A stretch of DNA of 46,548 bases from Bacteroidales bacterium (GTDB lineage Bacteria; Bacteroidota; Bacteroidia; Bacteroidales; UBA7960): contig JAHYJP010000008.1 in the NCBI GenBank assembly GCA_019429055.1, forward strand, positions 1 to 46,548. Reading direction: 5' to 3'. The translations under genes were made by a program, and so were the position numbers. The notes under the pieces were generated by a model. It was not told the origin of the DNA. It saw only the letters and a list, made by a program, of their open reading frames with translations, and searched no databases. Shown piece by piece: positions 23,574-37,708 of the stretch. How positions within the stretch are numbered: position 1 is the stretch's first letter; the number at the start of each line of letters is the position of its first letter.

Positions 23574-24116
23574 ATGAGCGAACAATTAAAAAAGTGGTAT
23601 GTAGTCAGGGCGGTTAGCGGCAGTGAGAAGAAAGTGAAACATTATATTGAAAGCGAAATCAGCCGCCTTGGATTAGAAGAGTACGTATCGCAAGTACTAA
23701 TTCCGATGGAAAAAGTCTATCAGGTACGCAAAGGGAAAAAGATCAGCGCCGAGCGCAACTATTTCCCGGGATATGTATTGATAGAAGCTATCTTAACGGG
23801 TGAGGTACCTCATATTATCAGGGCAGTTCCCGGTGTACTTGGTTTTTTGGGTTCGGGCGGCGAAGCCGTTCCCCTCAGAGAACATGAAGTAAACCGGATA
23901 CTTGGAAAAGTAGATGAACTTTCTGAAAAAGATGAGGAACTCAATATACCTTTTATAGTAGGTGAAACTGTTAAGGTAACCGACGGTCCATTCAGCAGCT
24001 TTACCGGAGTCATTGAAGAGATCAACGAAGAGAAGAAAAAACTCAAGGTAATGGTTAAGATCTTCGGGCGTAAAACACCCCTGGAACTTAGTTTTATGCA
24101 AGTGGAGAAGGAATAG
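23574..24116 (+). CDS. nusG: Transcription termination/antitermination factor NusG
   Basis: A 180-residue protein. The NGN domain starts KKWYVVRAVSGSEKKVKHYI and contains RNYFPGYVLIE. The C-terminal KOW domain reads VGETVKVTDGPFSSFTGVIE. NusG binds RNA polymerase and couples it with Rho or ribosomes. It follows secE and precedes rplK by 56 bases, the conserved order. No SD is visible. Length and motifs are normal. Confidence 0.98.
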   Translation: MSEQLKKWYVVRAVSGSEKKVKHYIESEISRLGLEEYVSQVLIPMEKVYQVRKGKKISAERNYFPGYVLIEAILTGEVPHIIRAVPGVLGFLGSGGEAVPLREHEVNRILGKVDELSEKDEELNIPFIVGETVKVTDGPFSSFTGVIEEINEEKKKLKVMVKIFGRKTPLELSFMQVEKE

Positions 24117-24172
24117 ATTTTTCAAGGTTATTGGTTAGTCTTGATCCCCTTTACACTAAAAATTAATTTAAA

Positions 24173-24610
24173 ATGGCAAAAGAAGTTAGTGCTCTTATAA
24201 AACTGCAAATCAAAGGAGGAGCTGCCAATCCATCACCACCCGTAGGCCCCGCATTAGGTGCCAAAGGTGTGAATATCATGGAGTTTTGCAAGCAGTTCAA
24301 TGCCCGTACGCAGGATAAAGCAGGGAAAGTTATTCCTGTAATTATTACTGTTTACAGGGACAAATCCTTTGTGTTTATTATTAAGACACCCCCTGTTGCA
24401 GTGCAACTGAGAGAAGCTGCCAAAATCAAATCGGGTTCGGCTGAACCAAACCGTACCAAAGTTGCCACAATTACCTGGGATCAGGTACGTGTGATCGCCG
24501 AAGATAAAATGCCGGATTTGAACTGCTTCACAGTTGAGTCGGCCATGAGAATGGTTGCCGGAACTGCACGCAGTATGGGTATAAGGATCAAAGGAACTGC
24601 TCCTTTTTAA
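24173..24610 (+). CDS. rplK: 50S ribosomal protein uL11
   Basis: A 145-residue protein with the N-terminal [20 protein letters not shown] and the rRNA-binding C-terminal domain ending [13 protein letters not shown]. uL11 forms the base of the ribosomal stalk, where elongation factors bind. It is the first gene of the rplK-rplA-rplJ-rplL string. In other bacteria the L1 protein represses translation from a site before rplK; I did not identify such a site confidently here. Confidence 0.98.
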   Translation: MAKEVSALIKLQIKGGAANPSPPVGPALGAKGVNIMEFCKQFNARTQDKAGKVIPVIITVYRDKSFVFIIKTPPVAVQLREAAKIKSGSAEPNRTKVATITWDQVRVIAEDKMPDLNCFTVESAMRMVAGTARSMGIRIKGTAPF

Positions 24611-24676
24611 AACCTTTATTCCTGAAAAGGCAATTGAAAGGTTATTATTTAAATCAAAGCTTAACGGAATCTGAAA

Positions 24677-25372
24677 ATGGCTAAATTAAAGAAAAACCAA
24701 AAAGAAGCTTTAGCTAAATTTGATAAGAATACTGTTTATTCTCTGTCTGAAGCAGCTGATGTTGTCAAAAAAATTACTTATACCAAATTTGATGCTTCAG
24801 TAGATCTGGATATCAGACTGGGTGTTGACCCTCGAAAAGCCAATCAAATGGTGCGTGGTGTTGTTGCCCTGCCTCACGGAACAGGAAAAACAGTTCGGGT
24901 TCTTGTACTCTGTACACCCGACAAAGAAGAAGAAGCCAAAGCTGCCGGAGCTGATTACGTTGGTTTGGATGAATACATCGATAAAATCAAAGGAGGATGG
25001 ACAGACGTTGACGTGGTAATTACCATGCCCAGTGTTATGCCTAAAGTAGGTGCACTGGGTCGTGTGCTTGGTCCCCGCGGCCTTATGCCTAACCCCAAAG
25101 CCGGTACCGTAACTATGGATATCGGTAAGGCGGTTGAGGATGTTAAAGGTGGTAAAATTGATTTTAAAGTGGATAAATATGGTATTGTTCACGCTTCCAT
25201 CGGTAAAGTGTCCTTCGAGAAGGAAAAACTGATTGACAATGCCAAAGAACTTATCCAAACTATAATCAAGCTTAAGCCTGCTGCTGCCAAAGGTACTTAT
25301 GTGAGAAGTATTTTTATTTCGAGCACTATGAGTCCCGGTATTGCAGTAGAACCCAAATCAGTAACATTATAA
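24677..25372 (+). CDS. rplA: 50S ribosomal protein uL1
   Basis: A 231-residue protein with the L1 core [20 protein letters not shown], the [21 protein letters not shown] loop and a C-terminal segment [18 protein letters not shown]. uL1 binds 23S rRNA at the mobile stalk near the E site, and in many bacteria it also autoregulates its operon. It lies 66 bases after rplK. The following 50 bases contain four short repeated arms that could be an rplJ leader structure. Confidence 0.98.
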   Translation: MAKLKKNQKEALAKFDKNTVYSLSEAADVVKKITYTKFDASVDLDIRLGVDPRKANQMVRGVVALPHGTGKTVRVLVLCTPDKEEEAKAAGADYVGLDEYIDKIKGGWTDVDVVITMPSVMPKVGALGRVLGPRGLMPNPKAGTVTMDIGKAVEDVKGGKIDFKVDKYGIVHASIGKVSFEKEKLIDNAKELIQTIIKLKPAAAKGTYVRSIFISSTMSPGIAVEPKSVTL

Positions 25373-25378
25373 ACCCTT

Positions 25379-25405
25379 AGGCTCCGCCTTGATAAGGCAT
25401 CGCCT
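25379..25405 (+). promoter_or_regulatory. Candidate leader structure upstream of rplJ
   Basis: AGGC (25379-25382), GCCT (25386-25389), AGGC (25395-25398) and GCCT (25402-25405) can form two small hairpins or an alternative middle stem (GCCTT with AAGGC). The position, just before rplJ, is where L10-binding leaders occur in other bacteria, but the consensus leader is not recognisable. Confidence 0.4.
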
Positions 25406-25422
25406 ATAAGACGGTGAAACGT

Positions 25423-25944
25423 ATGAAAAAAGAAGATAAATTTCAGGTTATTGAGTCGCTCACCGAAAAGCTGGCAAACAACGAAATTTTTTATCTGACA
25501 GACACTTCTGAACTGAATGTTGAAACCATCAACAGACTCAGAAGACTCTGCTTCAAAAGGAATGTTTCCATGCAGGTGGTTAAAAACACCTTGCTCAGAA
25601 AAGCCATGGAGAAATCCGGAAAGGATTTTGAGCGCCTTTATGATATCATGAAAGGTGCAACATCTCTGATGATTTCTGATACAGGAAATGTACCCGCAAA
25701 GCTTATAAAAGAATTTCGTAAAACCAGCCCAAAGCCCATCCTTAAAGGAGCTTACGTTCAAGAATCAATCTATATTGGTGATAACCAACTGGATATACTT
25801 GAAAGCATCAAATCTAAGGAAGAGCTTATCGGTGATATTATTGGCTTGCTTCAATCTCCTGCCAAAAATGTTATTTCTGCGCTTCAATCGGGCGGTAATA
25901 CCATTGCAGGTGTATTAAAAACCCTTTCTGAAAAAGAAGGGTAA
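25423..25944 (+). CDS. rplJ: 50S ribosomal protein uL10
   Basis: About 173 residues from the ATG at 25423; an in-frame GTG at 25414 is three codons earlier and less likely. The family pattern is KKEDKFQVIESLTEKLANNE, then the RRLCFKRNVSMQVVKNTLLR region and a C-terminal helix (VISALQSGGNTIAGVLKTLS) that binds bL12 dimers. uL10 anchors bL12 to the stalk base. It follows rplA after a 50-base spacer containing possible regulatory RNA structure. Confidence 0.97.
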   Translation: MKKEDKFQVIESLTEKLANNEIFYLTDTSELNVETINRLRRLCFKRNVSMQVVKNTLLRKAMEKSGKDFERLYDIMKGATSLMISDTGNVPAKLIKEFRKTSPKPILKGAYVQESIYIGDNQLDILESIKSKEELIGDIIGLLQSPAKNVISALQSGGNTIAGVLKTLSEKEG

Positions 25945-26003
25945 CCTTAAAATTTAAAGTATTAAAGTAAACAGATTAGAAACCTTATTAAAATTCAATA
26001 AAG

Positions 26004-26384
26004 ATGGCAGATTTAAAATCTTTCGCAGAACAATTAGTTAATCTTACTGTTAAAGAGGTTAATGAATTGGCTCAAATTCTAAAAGACGAGTATGGTATTG
26101 AACCCGCAGCTGCTCCTGTAGCTGTTGCTGCTGCTGCAGGTGGTGCTGAAGGCGCTGCTGCTGTAGAAGAACAAACTGAGTTCGATGTTATACTTAAAGC
26201 AGCCGGTTCTTCCAAACTGGCCGTGGTTAAACTGGTAAAAGAACTTACCAGCCTCGGTCTTAAGGAAGCAAAAGAATTGGTTGACAGTGCTCCAAAACCC
26301 GTTAAAGAGCAAATCACCAAAGATGAAGCTGAATCCCTGAAAAAACAACTGGAAGAAGCTGGCGCAGAGGTTGAGATAAAGTAA
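26004..26384 (+). CDS. rplL: 50S ribosomal protein bL12 (L7/L12)
   Basis: A 126-residue protein with an N-terminal dimerisation domain ([20 protein letters not shown]), an Ala/Gly-rich hinge (about 38-56) and the globular domain [20 protein letters not shown], then [18 protein letters not shown]. bL12 is the multi-copy stalk protein that recruits translation factors. A long hairpin lies between its stop and rpoB, at the site where E. coli has the rplL-rpoB attenuator and RNase III site. Confidence 0.98.
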   Translation: MADLKSFAEQLVNLTVKEVNELAQILKDEYGIEPAAAPVAVAAAAGGAEGAAAVEEQTEFDVILKAAGSSKLAVVKLVKELTSLGLKEAKELVDSAPKPVKEQITKDEAESLKKQLEEAGAEVEIK

Positions 26385-26403
26385 CTTTATTCAAGCCCTT
26401 AAG

Positions 26404-26450
26404 GATTAGACTTCTGCCGAATGTTTATTCGTTGTAGAGGTCTAATCTTT
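26404..26450 (+). terminator. Large hairpin/attenuator between rplL and rpoB
   Basis: A 12-bp outer stem (26404-26415 with 26436-26447, one wobble) encloses an inner 5-bp stem CGAAT/ATTCG (26418-26422, 26427-26431). Only three T follow the outer stem, so it may be a partial terminator, an RNA-processing hairpin, or both. Confidence 0.65.
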
Positions 26451-26508
26451 ATTGCAATATTTTTTTTTTGGTGAATATTGTTTTTTACTAACAACAAACT
26501 TTCATACC

Positions 26509-29500
26509 TTGGCCGCAACAAAAATTAACAATCAAAGAATTAACTTCGGTTCAGTCACCCGGCACTTCCCGTATCCCGACTTTCTCGAAGTTCAAGTCAA
26601 ATCGTTTCAGGATTTCTTCCAACTGGAAACCACTCCTGAAAACAGAAAAAATGAAGGCCTCTTTAAGGTTTTCGCAGAAAATTTCCCAATCTCCGATGCA
26701 AGAAACAATTTTGTTCTTGAGTTCCTGGATTATTTTATAGATCCCCCGAAATATACCATCCAGGAATGTATCGAAAGAGGGCTTACCTATAGTGTTCCCC
26801 TTAAGGCTAAGCTTAAACTTTATTGTACCGATCCTGAACATGAGGATTTTGAAACCATCATACAGGATGTATACCTGGGAACTATTCCCTATATGACCCC
26901 CAAAGGAACCTTTGTTATCAATGGTGCCGAGAGGGTTGTGGTTTCCCAGTTGCACAGATCTCCGGGCGTTTTCTTCGGTACAAGTGTACATGCCAATGGT
27001 ACTCAACTTTACAGTGCCAGAATCATACCTTTTAAAGGTTCCTGGATTGAATTTGCTACTGACATAAATAGTGTCATGTACGCCTATATTGACAGAAAGA
27101 AAAAGCTTCCTGTTACAACCCTGCTCAGGGCCATCGGTTTTGAAAGCGACAAAGAGATACTTGAAATATTTGACCTTGCTGATGAAGTTAAGGTTAGCAA
27201 AACCGGACTTAAAAAATATGTTGGCCGTAAACTGGCCGCACGTGTTCTCAGATCGTGGATAGAAGACTTCGTGGATGAAGATACCGGTGAAGTTGTTTCT
27301 ATTGAAAGAACGGAAGTTATTATTGACCGGGAAACAGTTCTTGAAAATGAACATATAGAACCTATTATCGACTCGGGTGTCAAAACTATTATCCTTCACA
27401 AAGAGGATATTAACCTGAGTGATTACGATTTGATATACAATACGCTGCAAAAAGATACTACCAACTCTGAAAAAGAAGCAGTAGAGTTTATTTACCGCCT
27501 GTTGCGTAATGCCGATCCACCCGATGATGAAACAGCACGGGGGATGATCGAGAAACTCTTCTTCTCTGATAAAAGATATGACCTTGGTGATGTTGGACGT
27601 TACCGTATCAACAAAAAGCTGAACCTTGAAACTGATATGGATATCAGGGTTCTTACCAAGGAAGATATTATCAGTATTGTAAAATATCTCATCGAGCTGG
27701 TTAATGCCAAAGCTGATGTTGATGATATTGACCACCTGAGTAACCGTCGTGTAAGAACTGTTGGTGAACAGCTCTATGCACAGTTTGGTGTAGGTCTTGC
27801 CCGTATGGCACGTACCATCAGGGAAAGAATGAATGTACGTGATAATGAAGTTTTTGCTCCTACCGACCTTATCAATGCAAAAACCCTGTCATCTGTTATC
27901 AATTCTTTCTTCGGAACCAACCAGCTTTCTCAGTTTATGGATCAAACCAATCCGCTGGCAGAGCTTACTCACAAGCGTCGTATGTCTGCTCTCGGACCCG
28001 GAGGTCTTTCAAGAGAAAGAGCCGGTTTTGAAGTGCGCGACGTACACTTTACACATTATGGAAGGCTTTGTACCATTGAAACACCCGAAGGGCCCAATAT
28101 TGGTCTTATTTCTTCACTTTGTGTGTATGCTAAGGTAAATGATCTGGGTTTCATTGAAACTCCCTATTTCCCTGTAGAAAACGGTAAAGTAGATTTCAAA
28201 AAGGAACCTGTTTATTTATCTGCAGAAGAGGAAGAAGAGCATATTATCAGCCAGGCTAATGTTGCCATGAATGACGATGGCTCATTTAAGCAAGATGTGG
28301 TGAAGGCACGTTTTCAGGCCGATTATCCTATTGTAGAGCCTGGAAAACTCAAACTTATGGATGTTGCTCCTAACCAGATTGCATCCATTGCAGCATCACT
28401 CATTCCATTCCTTGAGCACGACGATGCAAACCGTGCTTTGATGGGAAGTAACATGATGCGCCAGGCAGTACCGCTTCTAAACCCTGAAACTCCGATTGTG
28501 GGTACAGGTCTCGAAGCCAAGGTTGCTGAAGATTCAAGAGTACTGCTTCATGCCGAAGGCGATGGTATTGTTGAAGCTGTTGATGCTGATGAGATCGTTA
28601 TTCGCTATTCGAGAAGCGATGAGGAGAAACTCGTTAGCTTTGATGATGATGTAAGGGTGTATCGGTTAACCAAGTTTGCCAAAACCAACCAGAGTACATG
28701 TATCAATCTGCGTCCTATAGTTTACAGAGGACAAAAGGTTGTTAAAGGTCAGCTTCTGAGTGAAGGTTATGCAACCAAAGATGGTGAACTTGCCATAGGT
28801 CGTAACCTTAAAGTGGCATTCATGCCATGGAAAGGTTACAATTTTGAGGATGCAATCGTGGTTTCTGAAAAGATTGTTCGCGATGATATCTTTACATCCA
28901 TCCACATTGAAGAGTTTTCACTGGACGTTAGAGATACCAAAAGAGGTGTTGAAGAGCTTACCAGCGATATTCCCAACGTAAGTTCAGAAGCTATTAAAGA
29001 TCTTGATGAGTATGGTTTGATCAGAATAGGTGCCGAAGTTAATGAAGGCGATATCCTGATTGGCAAGATCACACCCAAAGGTGAAACTGATCCCACTCCT
29101 GAAGAAAAACTTCTCAGGGCCATCTTCGGTGATAAAGCCGGCGATGTTAAGGATGCATCTTTGAAAGCGCCACCATCAACCAAAGGTGTTGTTATCAATA
29201 AAAAACTTTTCTCAAGAGTTTTCAAAGATAAAAAAGCGAAAACCAAAGAAAAGATCATTATTGACAAGCTGGACGAAGAATTTAACCGTGAAATAGCTGA
29301 TCTGAAAGCTAAACTGGTTGACAAGCTGATTGTACTGGTTAGTGGTAAAACTTCCCAGGGGGTTAGCAATAGTCTTAAGGAAGTTGTTGTTCCGAAAGGA
29401 ACCAAATTTACCCAGAAGATTCTTCAGACCATTGATTATTCTATCATTAATCCAAACAACTGGACAACGGACAAGCAGAAGAATGATCTGATCAAGGAAC

Positions 29501-30321
29501 TTCTGCACAATTACTCTATCAAGTATAAGGATATTCTTGGTACTTACAACCGCAGGAAATTTACTGCTACTGTTGGTGATGAGCTTCCTGCCGGTATTGT
29601 TCAGCTTGCCAAGATTTACCTTGCCAAGAAGCGTAAGCTCAAGGTGGGTGATAAAATGGCCGGTCGTCACGGTAACAAGGGTATCGTAGCCCGTATAGTA
29701 AGACAGGAAGATATGCCGTTCCTTGAGGATGGTTCACCTGTTGACATTGTGCTGAATCCCCTGGGTGTGCCCTCAAGGATGAACCTGGGTCAGATTTACG
29801 AAACCGTATTGGGATGGGCCGGACAAGTGCTTGGTGAGAAATATGCCACCCCTATTTTTGACGGTGCCAATATTGACCAGATCAACGAACTTATGCGTAA
29901 AGCCAGTCTGCCCGAAAACGGCAAGGTATATCTTTACGATGGCGGAACCGGTGAAAGATTTGACCAGACCGCAACAGTTGGTATTATTTACATGCTGAAA
30001 CTGGGTCACATGGTTGATGATAAGATGCACGCACGTTCTATTGGTCCATACTCACTCATTACACAGCAGCCTTTGGGTGGTAAAGCCCAGTTTGGTGGCC
30101 AGCGTTTTGGTGAAATGGAAGTTTGGGCACTGGAAGCATTTGGTGCTGCCAATATCCTTCAGGAAATTCTCACCGTTAAATCAGACGATGTTATCGGACG
30201 TGCAAAAGCTTACGAAACCATCGTTAAAGGTGATAATATGCCAACCCCGGGTATACCTGAATCATTTAATGTTTTAGTACATGAGCTCAGGGGGCTGGGT
30301 CTCGATATTAAATTTGATTAG
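26509..30321 (+). CDS. rpoB: RNA polymerase beta subunit, TTG start
   Basis: A 1270-residue beta subunit from the TTG at 26509, giving an N-terminus [16 protein letters not shown] that matches the Bacteroidetes pattern (short polar start, then QRxNF and [16 protein letters not shown]). The frame is open further upstream to a TTG at 26452, but the extra 19 residues (phenylalanine-rich) fit no RpoB. No ATG is available near this point. Catalytic-core motifs are visible, including [19 protein letters not shown] and the C-terminal [20 protein letters not shown]. The beta subunit forms part of the RNA polymerase active centre and is the usual site of rifampicin resistance. Hairpins flank the gene on both sides. 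Confidence 0.97.
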   Translation: MAATKINNQRINFGSVTRHFPYPDFLEVQVKSFQDFFQLETTPENRKNEGLFKVFAENFPISDARNNFVLEFLDYFIDPPKYTIQECIERGLTYSVPLKAKLKLYCTDPEHEDFETIIQDVYLGTIPYMTPKGTFVINGAERVVVSQLHRSPGVFFGTSVHANGTQLYSARIIPFKGSWIEFATDINSVMYAYIDRKKKLPVTTLLRAIGFESDKEILEIFDLADEVKVSKTGLKKYVGRKLAARVLRSWIEDFVDEDTGEVVSIERTEVIIDRETVLENEHIEPIIDSGVKTIILHKEDINLSDYDLIYNTLQKDTTNSEKEAVEFIYRLLRNADPPDDETARGMIEKLFFSDKRYDLGDVGRYRINKKLNLETDMDIRVLTKEDIISIVKYLIELVNAKADVDDIDHLSNRRVRTVGEQLYAQFGVGLARMARTIRERMNVRDNEVFAPTDLINAKTLSSVINSFFGTNQLSQFMDQTNPLAELTHKRRMSALGPGGLSRERAGFEVRDVHFTHYGRLCTIETPEGPNIGLISSLCVYAKVNDLGFIETPYFPVENGKVDFKKEPVYLSAEEEEEHIISQANVAMNDDGSFKQDVVKARFQADYPIVEPGKLKLMDVAPNQIASIAASLIPFLEHDDANRALMGSNMMRQAVPLLNPETPIVGTGLEAKVAEDSRVLLHAEGDGIVEAVDADEIVIRYSRSDEEKLVSFDDDVRVYRLTKFAKTNQSTCINLRPIVYRGQKVVKGQLLSEGYATKDGELAIGRNLKVAFMPWKGYNFEDAIVVSEKIVRDDIFTSIHIEEFSLDVRDTKRGVEELTSDIPNVSSEAIKDLDEYGLIRIGAEVNEGDILIGKITPKGETDPTPEEKLLRAIFGDKAGDVKDASLKAPPSTKGVVINKKLFSRVFKDKKAKTKEKIIIDKLDEEFNREIADLKAKLVDKLIVLVSGKTSQGVSNSLKEVVVPKGTKFTQKILQTIDYSIINPNNWTTDKQKNDLIKELLHNYSIKYKDILGTYNRRKFTATVGDELPAGIVQLAKIYLAKKRKLKVGDKMAGRHGNKGIVARIVRQEDMPFLEDGSPVDIVLNPLGVPSRMNLGQIYETVLGWAGQVLGEKYATPIFDGANIDQINELMRKASLPENGKVYLYDGGTGERFDQTATVGIIYMLKLGHMVDDKMHARSIGPYSLITQQPLGGKAQFGGQRFGEMEVWALEAFGAANILQEILTVKSDDVIGRAKAYETIVKGDNMPTPGIPESFNVLVHELRGLGLDIKFD

Positions 30322-30331
30322 TATATTTTTA

Positions 30332-30369
30332 AATTCAGTCAGGGAGAATCGTATCTCCCTGTCTGAATT
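30332..30369 (+). other. Long RNA hairpin between rpoB and rpoC
   Basis: AATTCAG then CAGGGAGA (30332-30347) pair with TCTCCCTG then CTGAATT (30354-30369), 15 bp with a single T/T mismatch and a 6-base loop. No T-run follows, so it is not an obvious terminator. An RNA-processing or stabilising hairpin is more likely. Confidence 0.7.
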
Positions 30370-30436
30370 ACTCTCACAGAGATTAGCTCTTGACTTTTTT
30401 TGACCTTCATTTTTCATCAATATCAACTTTCTTTCT

Positions 30437-34729
<4,293 letters not shown>

Positions 34730-34764
34730 ATCACAGATTTTAAGAATCGTAAAATGTAAGTATT

Positions 34765-35088
34765 ATGTCTGAAAAGAAAATGCCGCCCGCCGGCCAGCAA
34801 CTGAATATTGAATTGGGTGAAGATGTTGCCGATGGAACTTATTCCAACCTGGTTATCATTACCCATTCCAATACAGAGTTTGTTCTGGACTTTTTAAGGC
34901 TTATGCCAGGGGTTCCCAAGGCAAAGGTGAAATCAAGGATCGTTATGACTCCGCAGCATGCCAAGCGCCTGCTCAGGGCTCTTAACGAGAATATTTCAAA
35001 ATATGAGGAAAAGCATGGCACTATAAAGGAAAGTCCTGAAGGTACCAAGCTTCCTATGAATTTTGGAGGACCTACTGCACAGGCGTAA
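34765..35088 (+). CDS. DUF3467 family protein, rpoC neighbour
   Basis: A 107-residue cytosolic protein matching DUF3467: QLNIELGEDVADGTYSNLVI, then HSNTEFVLDFLRLMPG, AKVKSRIVMTPQHAKRLLRA and LNENISKYEEKHG. The function is unknown. In Bacteroidetes this gene sits immediately after rpoC, and here it is 35 bases downstream, before a strong bidirectional terminator, so it is almost certainly in the rpoB-rpoC transcript. A role linked to RNA polymerase is inferred from position only. Confidence 0.85.
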   Translation: MSEKKMPPAGQQLNIELGEDVADGTYSNLVIITHSNTEFVLDFLRLMPGVPKAKVKSRIVMTPQHAKRLLRALNENISKYEEKHGTIKESPEGTKLPMNFGGPTAQA

Positions 35089-35112
35089 TAGCTTAAAAGT
35101 TCTATAAAAAAG

Positions 35113-35148
35113 AAAGGCCATGGTTGAATTTTCAGCCATGGCCTTTTT
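35113..35148. terminator. Bidirectional terminator after the rpo operon
   Basis: An 11-bp perfect core (35113-35123 with 35136-35146) plus further pairing around a tiny loop, with a T-run on the plus strand (to 35148) and, read backwards, a C-interrupted T-run on the minus strand. It serves both the rpoC/DUF3467 unit and the converging T9SS cargo gene. Confidence 0.88.
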
Positions 35149-35177
35149 ATCTTAAGTAATTTTATTCGGGAATTCCT

Positions 35178-36545
35178 TTATGGTTTGATTATTTTGATGT
35201 TATGAATTTGTCTTTCAGAGTTTTCCGATTGAATTTGTATGATATAAATTCCGGAGTAAAACTGCGAAAAGTCGAGCCGGAAATTATCCAGGATGATATT
35301 TCTCTGCTCGGCGAGAAGCCGGCCACTGATGTCAAATATCCTGATATCGCCGGCTATGTTTCTGTAATCAATATTCAGAATGTTACCATTGCCGGAGAAA
35401 TATAATACTGGTTTAATCTCCCGGTCGTTAACTATATCTATGCCCGTTGATTCTGTAATAGTGATATAGTTATGCCTTATGAGTGAATCAACCCCTGCTG
35501 CATTGGTGGCAACGAGTTTTACCGAATAGCTGCCCGGAACTGTAAATGTTACTACCGGTTCGGTACTCCCTGAATGTGTTTGATTTGCATAGCTGACATG
35601 ATCAGGTTCAAAAGACCACTGATAAGTGTTAACTTCATGAGAAGGCGTGCTGGAATTAAAAAAGATAACCTCTTCATCAGCCTGTGCCAGTGTTTGGCTT
35701 GCATTGAAATTGGCCGCCGGGGGATCATCATCCGATGGTTCCCTGTAAATATCGCGATATTTGATGGTAACTGAAGGATTATCTTCAAATCCTTCGAATG
35801 CCACATAGCTAACCTGGAGTATGGGAATCCTTTCATTTTTTGCCAGCCACGAATACCGGGTAGTGGTTCTTTTGAAAACAAAGGGATCTCCCAGTGACTG
35901 CCAATAAAGGCTATCCGATTCATGGATTGTGCTTTTCAGACGTAAAACGTCAAACTCACCAAAGGGAGTAATAATGTTTCCCCATCCGTCAACTTCATTA
36001 ACACGATAGCCTTCTCTTGTCAGGCTTAAAGTATCACCCAAGCTGGTATTACCAAAAAAAGTGGTGCTATCCTGATCAGCATAATTCAATGGGAAGGAAT
36101 ATATTTTATCTGCTTCGGAATATTTAAGGGGCAAAGCAATCCCATCTATTAGTACAAAAAAGCCGTCGAGTGTATATTGGGCAGTTGATTTACTGAAAAC
36201 GCTGTACACCCCATCTACATCAAGGTTAAATTCATCCAGTGGAAGATCGCCGATTGCATCGGTAGCTATGGCGTTCATTCCGAAAATTAGCAGTGCCATA
36301 AGAAAGTTTATGTTGCTTACCAGTTGATATTCTTCCAGACCCTGGGTCTGATGTTTCAATCCGGAAAAGTCCCATTGCGAATCTTCTCCCGATTGAGTGA
36401 AGTCATATTGCTGGGGATTAATGGTAAGACTGTACCGCAGGGTATCGCCTGCGGAGGGCATATCATTGTTGTTTATAGTGATCTGGCCAGAAAGCCCGGT
36501 CGAAATCAGTTTAAACAGAATGAACAGAAAAATGATCTTTTTCAT
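35178..36545 (-). CDS. Secreted T9SS cargo protein with PKD-like domain
   Basis: A 455-residue protein. The signal peptide is MKKIIFLFILFKLISTGLSG. A roughly 240-residue N-terminal region of unknown function is followed by a PKD-like beta-sandwich (about residues 275-355; PAANFNASQTL through YQWSFEPD to GSYSVKLVATNAAG) and a C-terminal type IX sorting domain (about 368-455), recognisable by IRIFDISGRLL, the aromatic-rich DFSQFYSGIYIIQI and a basic end. It is expected to cross the outer membrane by the type IX system and be attached to or released from the surface. The target and activity are unknown. It is monocistronic and converges on the rpo operon. Confidence 0.85.
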   Translation of the reverse strand: MKKIIFLFILFKLISTGLSGQITINNNDMPSAGDTLRYSLTINPQQYDFTQSGEDSQWDFSGLKHQTQGLEEYQLVSNINFLMALLIFGMNAIATDAIGDLPLDEFNLDVDGVYSVFSKSTAQYTLDGFFVLIDGIALPLKYSEADKIYSFPLNYADQDSTTFFGNTSLGDTLSLTREGYRVNEVDGWGNIITPFGEFDVLRLKSTIHESDSLYWQSLGDPFVFKRTTTRYSWLAKNERIPILQVSYVAFEGFEDNPSVTIKYRDIYREPSDDDPPAANFNASQTLAQADEEVIFFNSSTPSHEVNTYQWSFEPDHVSYANQTHSGSTEPVVTFTVPGSYSVKLVATNAAGVDSLIRHNYITITESTGIDIVNDREIKPVLYFSGNGNILNIDYRNIAGDIRIFDISGRLLAEQRNIILDNFRLDFSQFYSGIYIIQIQSENSERQIHNIKIIKP

Positions 36546-36630
36546 AATGTAAAAGTTTGTTCGTGAAAAAAGCAGTCATCTCACAATTCTGATTATCCGG
36601 GCAATTTCAGGATGACTTTTATAAACAATA

Positions 36631-37443
36631 TCAGATATTTTTTATCAATTCTCTGAAAATGAGAGTCATCTTGGGTTGAGCTTCACCGGCTGCATTCTGA
36701 ACTTCATCATGTGAAGTTCCGATTTCACCTTCATCAAAGACCGCCATGTTGGTGATAACAGAAATACCGAAACATGTTAATCCCATGTGTCGGGCTGCTA
36801 TTACTTCAGGAACGGTAGACATGCCGGTTGAGTCTGCACCCAAAATGCGGAACATACGGTATTCAGCAGGAGTCTCCAGAGTGGGTCCGGAACTTCCCAC
36901 ATAAACACCGGTATGGTATTTAATGTTGTTTTTTTCTGCAATCTTTTTTGCTTTTTCAATCAATTCACGGCTGAATGCTTCTCCCATCTCCGGGAAACGT
37001 GTACCCAGCTCATCCATATTTTTCCCTATCAGCGGGTTGTCAGGAAACATATTAATGTGATCTTTGATGATCATCAGGTCTCCTGCACTGAATGATGGAT
37101 TAAGACCACCGGCGGCATTGGAAAGGAAAAGATGGGTAATGCCCAGTATCTTCATTACACGAATGGGAAAAACTACCTGTTGCATGCTGTAGCCTTCATA
37201 ATAATGAAATCGCCCCTGCATGGCAACAACTTTTTTCCCTTCAAGAAATCCGAAAATCAGTTTTCCATCATGGCCTTCAACAGTTGATACCGGGAAGTTG
37301 GGTATATCGCTGTAATCAAAACTGTGTTGCACATCAATTGATTTAACCAGTCCGCCAAGTCCCGAACCCAGAATGATACCTGTCTCAGGAGTAAATCCTG
37401 TTTTTTCTTTCAAATACGCTGCTGTTTCTTTGATCTTTTCCAT
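36631..37443 (-). CDS. punA: Purine nucleoside phosphorylase
   Basis: A 270-residue, trimeric-type PNP. The phosphate site is in GIILGSGLGGL (about residues 18-28). Further motifs are GRFHYYEGYS, HLFLSNAAGGLNPSFSAGDL and DSTGMSTVPEVIAARHMG. The enzyme splits purine (deoxy)nucleosides with phosphate into base plus (deoxy)ribose-1-phosphate. It is divergent from the MTA/SAH-type deaminase gene (319 bases apart) and lies in a purine-salvage neighbourhood. Ligand specificity for inosine/guanosine, or methylthioinosine, cannot be told by eye. Confidence 0.92.
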   Translation of the reverse strand: MEKIKETAAYLKEKTGFTPETGIILGSGLGGLVKSIDVQHSFDYSDIPNFPVSTVEGHDGKLIFGFLEGKKVVAMQGRFHYYEGYSMQQVVFPIRVMKILGITHLFLSNAAGGLNPSFSAGDLMIIKDHINMFPDNPLIGKNMDELGTRFPEMGEAFSRELIEKAKKIAEKNNIKYHTGVYVGSSGPTLETPAEYRMFRILGADSTGMSTVPEVIAARHMGLTCFGISVITNMAVFDEGEIGTSHDEVQNAAGEAQPKMTLIFRELIKNI

Positions 37444-37584
37444 AACTGTAATGCTTCTTTTTTTAATATTTATAAATGCTAAGTTAATAAATTTGCTTTT
37501 TACTTTGATAAATGGAGTGTGAAAGGGATTTTATGCTCTAAACATAATAAATTTCAATCCCGATACCGTTATGGTATTATTATG

Positions 37585-37592
37585 TAAATTTG
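37585..37592 (+). promoter_or_regulatory. Candidate -7 box for mtaD
   Basis: TAAATTTG fits TAnnTTTG. The palindrome at 37563-37577 falls where the -33 element would be. A start here gives a leader of about 165 bases containing the three hairpins. Confidence 0.4.
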
Positions 37593-37690
37593 TATGTTTT
37601 TAAATGGAGTTTATTATATCAAAGAACTTTTATAACCTCTTGTTGTTCACAAGTTAACCCTTTGGTATTTTACCTTTCCTGAGAAAAACT

Positions 37691-37708
37691 GAGCCCTTCG
37701 GGGTTTTT
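37691..37708 (+). terminator. Terminator-like hairpin in the mtaD leader
   Basis: GAGCCC (37691-37696) and GGGTTT (37701-37706) pair around a TTCG tetraloop, then TT. The stem has three strong and three wobble or AT pairs. It could be an attenuator, since it lies 55 bases before the start codon. Confidence 0.4.

Noticed and set aside
26551-27735. A 394-residue open frame on the minus strand inside rpoB
   Set aside because: It lies opposite a highly conserved RpoB coding region, and the protein has no family pattern; it is a shadow of rpoB codon bias.
35552-35923. A 123-residue minus-strand frame overlapping the T9SS cargo gene
   Set aside because: It is in another frame of the same strand as a well-supported gene with signal peptide, PKD and sorting domain.
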